Source: Styela clava (taxonomy: Eukaryota; Chordata; Ascidiacea; Stolidobranchia; Styelidae). From it: a DNA stretch of 64,000 nucleotides. The notes under the pieces were generated by a model. That model was not told the DNA's origin and did not search any database. It worked only from the letters and a program-made list of their open reading frames with translations. Position numbers and translations under genes: made by a program. Numbering within the stretch: position 1 is the stretch's first letter; each line of letters opens with the position of its first letter. Below are positions 48,560 to 59,997 of the stretch, piece after piece. The DNA is taken from positions 19,328,001 through 19,392,000 of the forward strand of contig NC_135260.1 of assembly GCF_964204865.1 (NCBI RefSeq), read 5' to 3'.

Positions 48560-49772
48560 CATGGCTCGAAACATCAAAATATTGAATAAAGATAGTCGTA
48601 ATTTCCAATATGATGGGCATGAGAAATTAAATGTCCGAAACTTACATCCCTAAAAATTTGTTCAGTGCAATTTTACCTTTCATTCCATGCAAAAAATTTC
48701 AGAAATTGTTGAGAACAGAATGGGCCAAAAAGCTTTATAGGGGTAAAAAGCAGGAAGGAATTGAAGCTGAAGTGCCAAAAAATATTGATTACAAAGATAT
48801 TCTCATGCACATCAAAATAACCAGAGCTCAGGTCTCAAGTGTGAATATCTAGCTAGATATTCAAAAATGAAAAAAATCCAAATTGTTCTTTGCGTTTTTC
48901 TCAAAATTTTGGTTGTGGCTATTTTATTGATGACTGTATTTTTTGGTTGACAAAATAATAAAATCTTTCTCTCATTGCACTACCATGTGTAAGGACGTTC
49001 ACAAATCAGTCATGCAGCTGGAATGTCTAAAAAGGGAGAATTTCTAATGTAACATTGACATCAATATTTAGCTACAGTCCCATTTGACGTCGCTTTCACT
49101 GTCGAAAAATTTAGTTCGTTTTAGGCCTGTTGTACTGTGAAATTGTTTGTGTCTACTATTCTAATGGAAAAGTCAACATGGAGGTTTTGTTGCGCCATCA
49201 GGACGCCCTGGTTGTCAGCAAATTCCGGGACGCCAGACGTCAAATCCGGGATTGTCCCGGCCATTCCCGGGACGGTTGGTAGCCCTAGCATCATCAGGTC
49301 TTGGATAGTTTTAGATTTTGCCTACTTACCCGAAGGCTATATGTGTGTGTGTGTGTTGACTTGCATTGTCTATGTATTTGTTTTAGTGTTACGGAAAATC
49401 GAAATAAACTTTACTAACCGTGCGTTGCGTCTATATTATGTTTGTTACCGAGCGGCGTGGGTTCTTAATGTAAGTGCCCCGTATTGGGTTCGATACTGAT
49501 TGAGACGTCCTATCGGATTTCTGCGCCCTCGGAATATAACTACTGATTTAAATCTGCCCCAATAGCCTTTTGAAACTACTAAAATTAGGCTTGTTTGCGT
49601 TACACTACTCGAGCCGAATGATCGAAAATGGCGTCCATTTGACGCCATAATGGGACAAGTTAGTTGCACGGGGTTGGTTATCACTACCCGTGCCAAATCG
49701 ATATCTCAATTATTGTTTCACCCAAATACAACAAAGATAATGTTTCGATCAGTCACAAGGCCGTAGAAATAA
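48560..49772. other. Intergenic region with one unrecognised short frame
   Basis: The frame 48631-48852 (73 codons; MSETYIPKNLFSAILPFIPC, then basic) is not recognised and no splice partners were found. A LINE-like end (GAAATAAACTTTAC) is at about 49400. Confidence 0.3.
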
Positions 49773-50119
49773 AGATTAATCAAAAAAATTACATGGAACT
49801 CGGAAAATGTCATCTACTTTATAAGCTGCAAAATGTGTGGCATGCAATACATAGGAGAAACAGGAAGACGTCTGAGATACAGAATGAATGAACACATCAG
49901 AAGTATTGAAACCAGAAACAAAGATCTGGTTGTAGGTGTCCATTTCAGCCAACCGGGACGTTCACTTAAGACTTCGGTGTCGTTGGCATTGAGGAACTAT
50001 TTCATGAACACATTTATCGAAAAAACTAGAAATCGAATTTCCTTCATCTCTTCGGGACACATGAACCACAAGGGATGAATATTAAGGAAGTTTGGAGCAA
50101 TTAGGGCCTACAAATCTTT
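49773..50119 (+). pseudogene. Penelope-like element GIY-YIG endonuclease remnant
   Basis: Reads NVIYFISCKMCGMQYIGETG then RRLRYRMNEHIRSIE and VGVHFSQPGRSL, the GIY-YIG nuclease domain (YIGETG motif with the following Arg) that ends Penelope-like retroelements. After 50078 the expected ending (THEPQGMNIKEVW) continues in another frame to a TAG at about 50119. The reverse transcriptase is absent, so this is a 5'-truncated dead copy. Confidence 0.8.
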
Positions 50120-51023
50120 CAATAAATGTGCAACTCATTTATTGTACTTAATAATTGGAAAAGTTTTACTTAAGAGTTGGATCACACATGGCCAGATATG
50201 TCATCAACTGACGAACAATCTATAAATTATAATTGGCTCACAAACGACTTTTCTGGTCAGCCATCATCCAATGCTGGGAAACACAAAACACCATTGTTTA
50301 ATTTAGACTTTATTTGTTAAACAAAACAAAGAAAGAGATCTCATCAATGACCTCTCATTTCATTCACCCTATGTACGTCTGAGAAAGTTTGACTTTGGTC
50401 AGACGAAACGTTACAGAAATATATTTGTGTTAGTGTGCAGCAAGACTCTTGAATCAAATAATGTTCCGATCGTCGTGAAATATATTTGCCACAGAACAAA
50501 GATTATGGTCTGATCGTTTCGGGAGCGTAAGTGGCACAGGATTAATGCAACACGTGGAGGCCATCCAAAGGGACAAGTTCAGGAGAGAAAAACTCGGCCT
50601 AACAGGAACATTTATGCTATTTGTCGTGCTACGGCACTCTAGGCCTAAGAGTTATCTCGTTATGAGGGAAGTTTTTGCCACTTATTTACACATCAAGCCA
50701 GCAGTACAACTTTGAACTAAGTTTTATTGTACCGAAAGTAACAATTTTAACACAAAATAGTATTCTTATAATATGAATATATTTTTATAATGTATTGGAT
50801 GAAGCTTTATGTTATGTTTGTTGAATTAACTTATCAAACACTGCATGTCTCTACACCTGTTAGCACAGATCACGTCCACCTGATCGGTGTTCCATAACTT
50901 TCTGGGATCCGAAGACGGACTTTGTGATATCCACGAGACGATCATAATATAGAAAATTAAAACTCCACTTTACATGGTCTAGAAATCTACAATGAGAAGG
51001 ATGACGTAGTGTATCTCTTAAAG

Positions 51024-51790
51024 CAGGGGTCGGTAAACTGCGGGAAAACACATTTTTTTTTGTCTACCCCAAACGACGTCATATTCAATACATGAAACAG
51101 TGACTGTTGTACAGTGTTTGTTTTGTAGTTAGTACCACAGACGGAAGCGCATGTTAGTGGTATGTCATTTACTTGTCGAGCAGGCCTACTGATGGTTGTA
51201 ATGGTCAATTTCAGATTCGGACATTTATTTTCGTCGTGCAACAAACATTGTACATATAACCAAAAAAAAAAAAAAATGAAATAAATTCATCGAAAAAACG
51301 TTTCAACTGCAATAGACGAGGGGTCGCGAAAAAACTATTAAATTCATCGCCACGAAATGGCTATCAAAGTCATCATTTAGTTCAGTTTGATATTTAAATT
51401 TTGGCGGTAAAATGGCTGGAAAACGTAGAAAAGTTAGCGACGAGGCTCGAGAGTTTCACGTTCTTGGACGGAAAAATATTTCTTTGTTGAGAATTATTCA
51501 AAACCTATTTGCTTCATAAAGCAAAAGAGCGATTATGTACTGCAACACCATTATCAAAGTTGCTAGTCCATTCAAACGCTTTGGCCATGACACAGATCAA
51601 GATCAACGTTCACACTGGTGATAAGTAAAAACCAAACAATGTAAATTTTTGATAAGAAATGAGAAAAGGCCACTTGCACTTCACATCGAGACAGACGTGG
51701 GTGCGCCATCAAGTTTAATGTGGCGATTGTTTATAGGCGGGAATTAATGCGGCTCTAACACCACCGTAATATGTATATAGCCCAGTAGTA
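51024..51790 (+). pseudogene. Degenerate hAT element with transposase start
   Basis: Begins CAGGGGTCGGTAAACTGCGG, a standard hAT terminus. At 51411 MAGKRRKVSDEAREFHVLGR matches the opening of a BED-type hAT transposase, but stops follow after about 35 codons. The right end is uncertain. Confidence 0.5.
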
Positions 51791-52204
51791 CACAAGGTTT
51801 GCCGAAAGAAATGGATTCATTTTATGCTTGATTAAGATATGATAGATTGGCATGAACAAATAAATTAAGATATATTACTGACAGCTAAAAATCAAAGTGG
51901 ATTAAGTTAATATATGTTTGAATAGGTCGCTTTTGTCTAAGAATTTGAAGAATAGTCACAAAAAGAATGGAAAGCAATGAGGTGAGACATTGCCATCGTT
52001 CAAAAAGCTATGAGGCCTCAGGATGAGAAACGACGAGCTGACCCTAGTAATAGACAACCTCGATTATATTTCCTCGTAAAAAATCCATGACTATAAATAG
52101 GAAACCCTAACTTGAATCTTTGATAACCTGGCAATACCGACTGCCATGATTGGGCAATTTGTCTTGGTGATATCTTTTATCGAATATTTTTCTATACATT
52201 TCGT

Positions 52205-52345
52205 AGGGTGGTTCACATAACCGCTGGTCGGTTACGGCTTCCTCCACCATCAAGTCCATGCTTACTAAAACGAATATCTAACTAATCCCATACCAGACAT
52301 GTAACCGGACGAGAGGCCATGGTTCGCCACATGGTTAAGCAGTCT
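52205..52345 (+). mobile_element. SINE 3' part
   Basis: GGTCGGTTACGGCTTCCTCC, then GAGAGGCCATGGTTCGCCAC match the tail of the SINE at 3889-4131 (reverse strand). The tRNA-like head is absent. Confidence 0.6.
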
Positions 52346-53031
52346 TTTAAAGGATGTTTCAATAAAATGTCAGTTGACATTTGTACGTCATATACGTTAA
52401 TTTGGAAAGATAATTCTGCAAAATGGCAGAATAGCTATTTTAATCAACTGATCAGCAAATTAGTTACTAAAACATTAAAAAAACATTAAAAAAACATTCA
52501 ATACTTGCAATTGCTGCAAACATAAGGTAATAAACAAAAAGAAGAGTTGATGCCTGGACTAAGCCCATCATGTTGTACATTCATGTCCTGTTAGCTCTCC
52601 TAATTTAGTCAAAACAGACAGTGTTTTCTAGATTTGCCTGTTATTGAATTGACTTCAATTCAAACCCTGTGATATTTTGAATCTCATATCCCTACATGCA
52701 ACATGCTGAATATTGGTTGGAGAACTTGGTATAAGCATAACTTTAATCATACAAGGCTTTCAACAAAAAATTACTACGCCTAAGAATTGGGGGGGGGGCA
52801 CTGTCAAACTGAATAAGACAAAATGAAAAATGTACCGTTGTCTTGAGTAAATTCACAATATTGCGGCAATTGTGGTATTGATTTTCCAGTTCATTAAAAA
52901 AAGCTTTTTACTAATGGACCATAGGTAAATCAGAGAGAAATTATAAAAATGCTGATTATACAGCCCCAATCTTAGTCAATGACAAAATCGGAAAATATGC
53001 CATTGTCTTGCCCATCACTATCTGAATACAG

Positions 53032-53350
53032 CAGAGGTGTGCAACATTTTTTGTCAGTGGGCCATATAACCAACTTCAAACATCCAGCTGGGTCACACAA
53101 AAAATTGAGCTGGGAAGGCAAGAAAATGTGGCTATCGCTTAGCCTAACAGTTATAAATGAATCTGACAAAGCGGCGAAAGATTTACCGCAGCGACAAGAG
53201 CAGTTCATTTAAGTGAGCACCTTTTCAAACATAAACTGCCGGATTAGGATTTTGTGCCTAAAAGGGAAAAATATGAGTTTTGACGAGGGCCACACTAAAT
53301 GGCTTGGCGAGTCGTGTTGTGCCCCAGGGGCCACCTGTTACACACCCCTG
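53032..53350. mobile_element. Short hAT-like MITE just downstream of the DPF gene
   Basis: Starts CAGAGGTGTGCAACATTTTT and ends TTACACACCCCTG, related to 5121-5473. The flanks GAATACAG and GTCTACAA match weakly. It lies about 20 bp past the DPF stop on the DPF 3' side. Confidence 0.65.
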
Positions 53351-53370
53351 GTCTACAACATAAGGTTGTT

Positions 53371-54570
53371 TCAAGACTTTTTGGTATTACACCCTTCACG
53401 AACCTTTCTATCAGCTTCACAAAGATCACAAATCCAACTACCTTCTGGTGGTTCATCCATCGGTGGTGAAAGGCAGTACATATGGTATCCACGATCACAA
53501 TCGTCACAAAAGAGAAGTTGATCATCATTGTCAGAAGTGCCACATAGATGACAAGATTTGCATTCAATGCATTGCCATTTGTATTTTTTGACATTCATTG
53601 TCATAATGTCAGTGAATTGCAAACAGGTGGGATGTCCAGAACGTCCACAATCAGAGCATGATACAAGCTCCTCGGATTCACCTGTTTTCTTGTTTTCATC
53701 AGCATCTCCAAGACAAAAATCACAATAAGCACTATTGACCGTCTGTTTTTTCTTTTTGCTTCTGGTCAATCTTTCCTCATCTTCAAAATCATCCCCAACA
53801 TTTGATCCAGTCATACTCTCAGACCTGGACGATGGAAGAGCAGATTTTGATAGGACTCCAGGATTTGAATCTTGATCAACTACACTAGGAATATCATTAT
53901 CATTTCCGGGGTTGTAATCTTCATCTGCATCTACTTCATCTTGGTGGTATCTTTGAATGTGATAATTAAGGCCAGTTTTATTTTTGTATCGTTTTCCACA
54001 ATAAGCACATGGATGTGGTTTTTCTCTCTCCTCATCTCTTTCCATAGCGGTCCTTCTAGTAGTCCTGCCACCTCCTCTTCCGCCACCTCTCGGTCTTCTT
54101 CCTCTTTTCCTATGTCGTGGATCGTCATCATAATCTTCATCATCATCGTCTCCATATTCATCGGCTCCTGCATCTTGTATGTCGCTCATCGCATCAAAAT
54201 CCAGTGCTGGGCCAGAAGAACTATTCGAATTCTCATTAATATGCCCCTCTAAACCTTGGATTAACTGTCCTGTCAATGATTTACTGTTAGTAGCCATTGA
54301 GTAAGGATCAAGGATAGGCATAGTCCTAGGTTTCTTTTTCCATCTTTTACTAGGATATGTATAAACTTGATTGGGTCCAAGACCAGGCCCTCTTTGCCAT
54401 CGTTCAAAAAGTAAATTGCAGCTGTTTTGGGCTACTCCAGTTTGCGAGTCCAAGTAAGGCAATCGGACTCTTCTTTCAGTCATTAATCTTGAATTAAATG
54501 AATGGCATTGTTCCATTGCTTCCTTGTAAAACAAAATTGATATGCCAGGAGGATTCGACATCTCTTTCAT
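53371..54570 (-). CDS. DPF: d4-family (DPF/Requiem) chromatin reader, intronless
   Basis: One uninterrupted reading frame of 399 residues, close to vertebrate DPF2 (391). The Requiem N-terminal domain is at about 13-90 (FYKEAMEQCHSFNSRL, LPYLDSQTGVAQNSC). An acidic run is at 137-150 and an Arg/Gly-rich basic stretch, probably nuclear, at 151-173. A single C2H2 finger is at 188-209 (CAYCGKRYKNKTGLNYH). Tandem PHD fingers are at 283-340 and 340-384 (ELVSCSDCGRSGHPTCLQF; LLFCDDCDRGYHMYCLSPP). Family members are BAF (SWI/SNF) subunits whose double PHD finger reads acetylated or crotonylated H3 tails. All zinc ligands look intact, so purifying selection is likely. Vertebrate DPF genes are split into many exons, so a single exon suggests a retrocopy; no poly(A) tract remains because a hAT-type element (53032-53350) begins about 20 bp past the stop. 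The start could also be Met4. Confidence 0.9.
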   Translation of the reverse strand: MKEMSNPPGISILFYKEAMEQCHSFNSRLMTERRVRLPYLDSQTGVAQNSCNLLFERWQRGPGLGPNQVYTYPSKRWKKKPRTMPILDPYSMATNSKSLTGQLIQGLEGHINENSNSSSGPALDFDAMSDIQDAGADEYGDDDDEDYDDDPRHRKRGRRPRGGGRGGGRTTRRTAMERDEEREKPHPCAYCGKRYKNKTGLNYHIQRYHQDEVDADEDYNPGNDNDIPSVVDQDSNPGVLSKSALPSSRSESMTGSNVGDDFEDEERLTRSKKKKQTVNSAYCDFCLGDADENKKTGESEELVSCSDCGRSGHPTCLQFTDIMTMNVKKYKWQCIECKSCHLCGTSDNDDQLLFCDDCDRGYHMYCLSPPMDEPPEGSWICDLCEADRKVREGCNTKKS

Positions 54571-54768
54571 TAATAAATATAAAATTGCTTAAAGTTTGAT
54601 TATTTCAAGCTGTAAAAAAATTTATCGATCATGCAAATATTGTATGGCGTCATAATACTTATCAGCTTAACATACGGTAGCCAGTTACCGAAACCTTGGC
54701 TACTACTTATGATTCCTGTGTCATGGATGGGATAGGATTTACATCATTATCCTGAGGGAGAGGAAAGC

Positions 54769-54990
54769 CGATAAGACGACTTAACCATATGGCAAATCAC
54801 GGCCTCTCGTTTGGTTACCATTCCATGTGTGGTATGGTATTAGTTAGTTATTTGTTTTTGGAAGCATGGACTTGATGGTGGAGGAAGCCATAACCAACCT
54901 GCAGACCTGCGGTAACGTGAACCACCCTACGGCAAGGAGTCCAGCGATCCTCTCACACATACCTATTTCCGCATGGGATTCAGAGGTGCG
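54769..54990 (-). mobile_element. tRNA-derived SINE upstream of the DPF gene
   Basis: About 75-80% similar by eye to 3889-4131 in the same orientation (GCCGATAAGACG, ACTTGATGGTGGAGGAAG, AAGGAGTCCAGCGATCCTCT). The B-box region is eroded. Confidence 0.65.
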
Positions 54991-56964
54991 GTAGATAAAA
55001 GCTTGAGGTGTTGGGGATCTCTGGATTTTGGCAATCACCGAAAAGAAAAACATGTCAGTTACTTGTCCTAGTTTTCTAGACCTCCTTAATGAAACATGAT
55101 CATGCCTCAAATTTAACCAAAGCTACTGTACCGTACTACAGTTCATGGAAATAATAATGCGATCAGCTGTCACCCCCCAATTTCAATTAGACCCAAATTA
55201 CTGAATTAATATGATAATGTTCAAAATTTTCAATTAACAGGATTATAATTTCTGAATTGTGAGAAGTTAGGCATTCTAAACCAGTTTAACATACAACAGC
55301 ACAATACTGCAATATTCAGATATTATTATTTAGAGCAGGGGTTATGAAACTGGGGGTCTTACAAGGCAGTGTTTCTGAAGCTGGTTTCGATCGAACCCCT
55401 GGGGTAAGAACAAGTTCCTCTGAAAGAGATGTACGGTACGGGTACGGTACACCATGAAACCATCTTATTACATAGCCTACCGCCGGCAGGGCAGGCTACC
55501 GGTACTAATTTTGTAAAATTAACTATAGTTCATCTTAGATATACGACATTACACGTTTGAACAACCCATGACAGTAACACTGTGTCTTGTGTATACATCC
55601 CGTCTTCAATGTTGATATTTACTGACTCCTGAGTTTTTCTTTTACGAGACGAATAAACATACATACATACTGTGCAGCTGTGTGGAGTTTCGCGCAGATG
55701 TAAGTTTTAGTACCTAGGTAAAGCTAGCGGCCACTTCCAGCGGACAGTTACCAATTTTTCCAAATTTAAACCCGCCATGCTCCACGACAGTTGTCGCGAA
55801 TTCACTTAATTGCGCCTACATGGATGCAAAAAATTAGGCGATTCTCCCTTTTAGAAACTGACGACAGACCTGAAACATAATAAAAAACAAAAATGATTGA
55901 AACAACACATTTTTTCCTCGATAAAATGAATTATTGCTCAGAAACTCATTTCTCGACAAAATCTAAAATTTAACTGAGTTGCAGCGTAATTTATGCAAGA
56001 AATAATTTTTTCTCAACCAATTCATTAATACAGTGAATTTGATGAAGATATATAAAACATATATTAAATTTTAAAACAATTCCACTATGCGGAAAGTTAG
56101 GAAATACTCCCCAATTTAAAGAAAATTTTTAAGAAATTATCAATATAACTCAGTTAAAGCGTAATTTATGCAGGAAATAATATTTTCTCATCCAATTCAT
56201 AAATACAGTGTATTTGGTGGACAAATATAAAATACATATTGAAATTTAAAAAAAATCCACCGTGCGGAAAGTAGAAAAATTCCCCCCAGTTTAAGAAAAA
56301 AATACAGAAAATCTCCAATTTACCTCAGTTAAAGCGTAATTTAGGTAAGAAGGAATTTTTTCTCATCCAATTCATTAATGCAGTGTGTTTGGTGGACAAA
56401 TATAAAATAGGGGAGAGTGGGGCACGGTAGCCCATGGGGCACAGTGGTCCAATCCATCCACTAGCGACACCGGTGGTCGTACCGGGCACGTGACCAAACT
56501 GAAAAAAGTCACGGTCAAGCCTGTCCTCTAGGAAATTTATTTGCGCCGGTAGGTCGTATTGGAAAAAGTTAGGAGACTTTCGTTGTTTTTAGGGGGCCAA
56601 AGTAAAAATAAATTGCCGGAGTTTTTTTCTTCTAAACTGCAGCCCGCATGACTTTTGTCGCCCATATTGGCATGCCAGGTAGGTGCCCCACAGTGGCTTA
56701 CGACGGGGTATAAGATAGATCGGCACTCTAGCCTACTTGTCGTGAGAGGATCAATTATCCCAAAATGGTGAGCTTGGGCACAGTGGGACATCAACCACGA
56801 GTACACACTGGGGCGTGTCCCACTGAACCCCTCCACAGCTCTGTAGGGTTTGAGGGACCTAGAGTAGCCTACCTTCTGTCCCCGCTCCTGCTTGCTAGTT
56901 GCAATGTTGGATTGTCTTCCTATTTCAGAGCAATCCTAATTGATTTAAATAAACAACTAGCGAA

Positions 56965-57131
56965 ATGCCACGTAAAAGGAAAAGAAAAACCTCCATAGGA
57001 CAGATCGATCCATTGGTTATGAAGAGAGCAGCGGAGCAGGTGATTCATGAAGACAAATAACTGCGTACAACTGCAAGAGAAAATGCCATTCCCAAAACAA
57101 CCCTATCAAGGTACGTCAAAAACTGAAGTTT
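56965..57131 (+). pseudogene. Displaced N-terminal psq helix-turn-helix of the Tigger transposase
   Basis: Reading from the ATG at 56965 gives a basic start (MPRKRKRKTS), then a psq-like helix-turn-helix ending IPKTTLSRYVK, the usual N-terminus of this transposase family. There is an in-frame TAA at about 57058 and a TGA at about 57125. The continuation (LKFMSES) is in the frame of the 57132 ORF, which points to a one-base loss in the A-run near 57120. Whether a spliced form avoids the lesions is unknown. Confidence 0.6.
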
Positions 57132-58928
57132 ATGTCAGAAAGTTCTGTGTCCGACTCAGCGCCCTCAGATAGCCTCGAGTATTTTCGTCCTAACTACACG
57201 GTAAGAAGAATATTTTCGGATGAGGAAGAAGGTGAGCTTTCGAGTTATCTGCTACAGGCATCCAGACACTACTACGGGCTTCGAAAAGACGAGGTTCGAG
57301 AGCTAGCGTATAAAATGGCAGTTAAAAATGGAACAAACACTCCGCGGTCATGGGTTGAGAACAGTAGGGCAGGAAGCGACTGGCTGTACGGATTCATGCA
57401 GCGTCATCCTAAACTCTCTCTGCGCAAACCAGAAGCCACAAGTTTGTCGAGAGCTACCAGTTTCAACAGGAAAAATGTTGGCGAATTCTTTGATAACCTT
57501 GATTCCGTAATGAAGCGTAACAAGTTTGAGCCAAATTCCATATATAACATGGACGAAACCGGGTTAACTACCGTTCAAGTGCCGTCCAAGATCATTGCCG
57601 AAACAGGTATAAAGCAAGTGGGAAAGATTACTTCGGCCGAAAGGGGACTTCTTGTGACAATGATAGGATCAGTCAATGCACTAGGAAACTCCATACCTCC
57701 GTGCTTCATTTTTCCTAGAGTCAACTTCAGAGAACATATGCTGAGAGGTGCGCCACTTGGTGCAGCTGGGTTTGCAAACAAATCTGGTTGGATAAATTCA
57801 GAAATCTTTTTTTCATGGATGAAACATTTCGTAAAACATGCAAACTGCACACCTTCAACTCCCGCACTATTACTAATGGACAACCACAAGAGTCACATCA
57901 CGATTGATTCTCTCAATTACGCAAAGGAAAATGGTCTGGTTCTCCTCACATTTCCACCCCACTGTAGTCACAAACTACAGCCTCTGGACAGGTCAGTATA
58001 CGGGCCGCTGAAACATTACTACAATAACGCCGTTGATGCGTGGCTAACTCTTCCAGAACATGCAGGCAAAACTCTAACGATATACGATATCGCCGGAGTT
58101 GCTAAAACAGCATACATTCGCGCGTTCACGCCTGAAAATATTCAGTCGGGATTTCGGGTGTCTGGAATATTTCCGTTTGATCGAGATATATTTGGCGACC
58201 ATGAGTTCTTGTCTTCCTTTGTTACAGATCGCCCAGAACCAAAAGAAGATGATAGCGAAGAGTGTCAGGCTGCGCCAAGCAACGCCGATGTAAGCTCTTT
58301 GCCTGGGACCTCCGGCACTACTGCACATTTCTCACCAGAAGATGTCAGACCGTTCAACAAAGCCTGTCCGCAAAGAAAAAAGTGTGGGAGAAAGAGCTCA
58401 AAGACGCTAGTTCTCACGGATACGCCGGTGAAAGAGGCTTTAACAGCTAAATTGACTAACTCACAATCCAAAATCAAAAGCTCTAAAAAGAACCCCAAGC
58501 AAAAGAAGGCTGCGCCACCTGCTGAAACGAGCAGTGATGAATCATCTGTCCCCTTGAATGACGATAGCGATCTGGAAAGTGAAGTTGATTCGCGTGTAGA
58601 CGATAGTGTAGATCGAGTGGCAGCTGTGGGGGATTTTGCCATTATTAAATTCAGTAGAAGGCGTGGTGGAAACGCGTTGCATTACGTCGGTAAAATTCTT
58701 GACAAGGACGACGACGAGAAGGAATTTGAAGTTATATTTATGCAAAGAATCCCGTCGAAAGCAACAAATTCCGCTTTTGTTTTCCCCGAAGACGAAGAAA
58801 GCACATTCGGGCTGGATGAAGAAGATTTAGTCTGTCGCCTTGAAGCTCCAGTTAAAGTTGGCGGCACGGCAAGAGCTTCCAGACACTACCGATTTAGTGA
58901 AGATCTCACACAATGGAATATCCAGTAG
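57132..58928 (+). CDS. Tigger/pogo-like (DDE_1, Jerky-type) transposase
   Basis: A 598-residue open frame inside a transposon with TA target duplications. A CENP-B-type DNA-binding region covers about 25-110 (GLRKDEVRELAYKMA, SWVENSRAGSDWLYGFMQRH, LSLRKPEATSLSRA). The DDE_1 core has the triad at D141 (YNMDETG), D250 (LLLMDNHKSH) and D286 (KLQPLDRSVYGPLK), spacing DD35D, as in pogo/Tigger cut-and-paste transposases. After about 380 a low-complexity basic and acidic linker leads to a conserved-looking C-terminal module from about 500 (VGDFAIIKFSRRRGG). The usual N-terminal psq-type helix-turn-helix lies just upstream (56965-57125) but in another frame with stops, so the first methionine here is internal to the ancestral protein. 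It is a transposon gene, not a host gene. Confidence 0.88.
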   Translation: MSESSVSDSAPSDSLEYFRPNYTVRRIFSDEEEGELSSYLLQASRHYYGLRKDEVRELAYKMAVKNGTNTPRSWVENSRAGSDWLYGFMQRHPKLSLRKPEATSLSRATSFNRKNVGEFFDNLDSVMKRNKFEPNSIYNMDETGLTTVQVPSKIIAETGIKQVGKITSAERGLLVTMIGSVNALGNSIPPCFIFPRVNFREHMLRGAPLGAAGFANKSGWINSEIFFSWMKHFVKHANCTPSTPALLLMDNHKSHITIDSLNYAKENGLVLLTFPPHCSHKLQPLDRSVYGPLKHYYNNAVDAWLTLPEHAGKTLTIYDIAGVAKTAYIRAFTPENIQSGFRVSGIFPFDRDIFGDHEFLSSFVTDRPEPKEDDSEECQAAPSNADVSSLPGTSGTTAHFSPEDVRPFNKACPQRKKCGRKSSKTLVLTDTPVKEALTAKLTNSQSKIKSSKKNPKQKKAAPPAETSSDESSVPLNDDSDLESEVDSRVDDSVDRVAAVGDFAIIKFSRRRGGNALHYVGKILDKDDDEKEFEVIFMQRIPSKATNSAFVFPEDEESTFGLDEEDLVCRLEAPVKVGGTARASRHYRFSEDLTQWNIQ

Positions 58929-59919
58929 CTTTGAAGGACGAATAAGGGCTCGATATTTCAGCAAAATTTCTTTCCTGATGGTGTTTTGTTCTTTATAAAT
59001 TATTTCCTCCTCAGTGTCCCACTGTGATCCAACCACCGTCCCACTGTATACCGACGTCGGGGCACAGTGGGACAAATTTTTTTTTTTAAAAAACCTGGCT
59101 CACAGGAAAAATATTCCCATTGAGCAAATTCTTTGGTAAGAAATAAAAAGTTCGTTTCTCTTACAATGTAGTCATATGATTTAGAAGTTGAAATAGCGTA
59201 GTAAATAGTTCGAAAATCACCAAAGAAAAAATGAGGGCCACTGTGCCCCACTCTCCCCTACATATTAAAATTTGAAAAAAATCCACCGTGCGGAAAGTAG
59301 GGAATTCCCCTCAACTTAATGAAAATATTTAAAAAATCGTCTATCCAACTCAGTTAAAAAATAATTTATGCAAAAAAGAATATTTTCTCATCCAATTCAT
59401 TGATACAGTGTATTTGGTGGACAAATATAAAATACATATCAAAATTTAAAAAAAATCCACAGTGCGGAAAGTAGGGAAATTCCCCTCAATTGAAGAAAAA
59501 AATATAAGAAATCGTCAATTTAACTCAATTAAAGCGTAATTTAGGTAAGAAGGAATTTTTTCTCATCCAATTCATTAATGCAGTGTGTTTGGTGGACAAA
59601 TATAAAATACAGATTAAAATTAAAAAAAAATCCACCGTGTGGAAAGTAGGGAATTCCCCCTCAATTAAAAATTAATATAAGAAATCGTCAATTTGACTCA
59701 GTTAAAGCGTAATTTAGGTAAGAAGGGATTTTTTCTCATCCAATTCATTAATGCAGTGTGTTTGGTGGACAAATATAAAATACATATTAAAAGTTAAAAA
59801 AAATCCACCGTGCGGAAAGTAGGGAAATTCCCCCCAATTGAAGAAAAAAATATAAGAAATCGTCAATTTAACTCAGTTAAAGCGTAATTTATGCAAGAAA
59901 GAATATTTTCTCATCCAAT

Positions 59920-59997
59920 TTAGAAGTTGAAATAGCGTAGTAAATAGTTCGAAAATCGCCAAAGAAAAAATGAGGGCCACTGTGCCCCACTCTCCCC
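59920..59997 (+). repeat. Captured 3' end of the Tigger element inside the satellite
   Basis: These 78 bases, from TTTAGAAGTTGAAATAGCGT to CCCCACTCTCCCC, repeat 59181-59258, the 3' end of the Tigger element, with very few changes. They join a satellite monomer at the shared triplet ATT. The following ~660 bp match 59259-59920, so this marks a 739-bp duplication of array plus transposon end. Confidence 0.9.

Larger units (their letters stand above)
50120..53031. other. Intergenic region with hAT and SINE remnants
   Basis: Besides the hAT remnant from 51024 and the SINE at 52205 nothing is recognisable. GACGAAACGTTACAGAAAT near 50400 may be the 3' end of the Penelope-like copy. Confidence 0.35.
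56410..59258 (+). mobile_element. Tigger/pogo-like DNA transposon inserted in satellite
   Basis: A 2849-bp element with terminal inverted repeats: GGGGAGAGTGGGGCAC at the left and GTGCCCCACTCTCCCC at the right. It is flanked by TA on both sides (56408-56409 and 59259-59260), the Tc1/mariner-pogo signature. The motif GGGGCACAGTGG recurs near both ends, probably as subterminal binding sites. Satellite monomers continue on both sides. Confidence 0.9.

Noticed and set aside
49137..49499. A 120-codon plus-strand frame
   Set aside because: Composition looks random, the repeat-like CCGGGA run and a LINE-type end lie inside it, and no family or splice support was found.
53872..54252. A 126-codon plus-strand frame
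   Set aside because: It is the antisense shadow of the DPF gene.
57575..57889. A minus-strand frame inside the Tigger element
   Set aside because: It is antisense to the DDE transposase, whose motifs lie on the plus strand.
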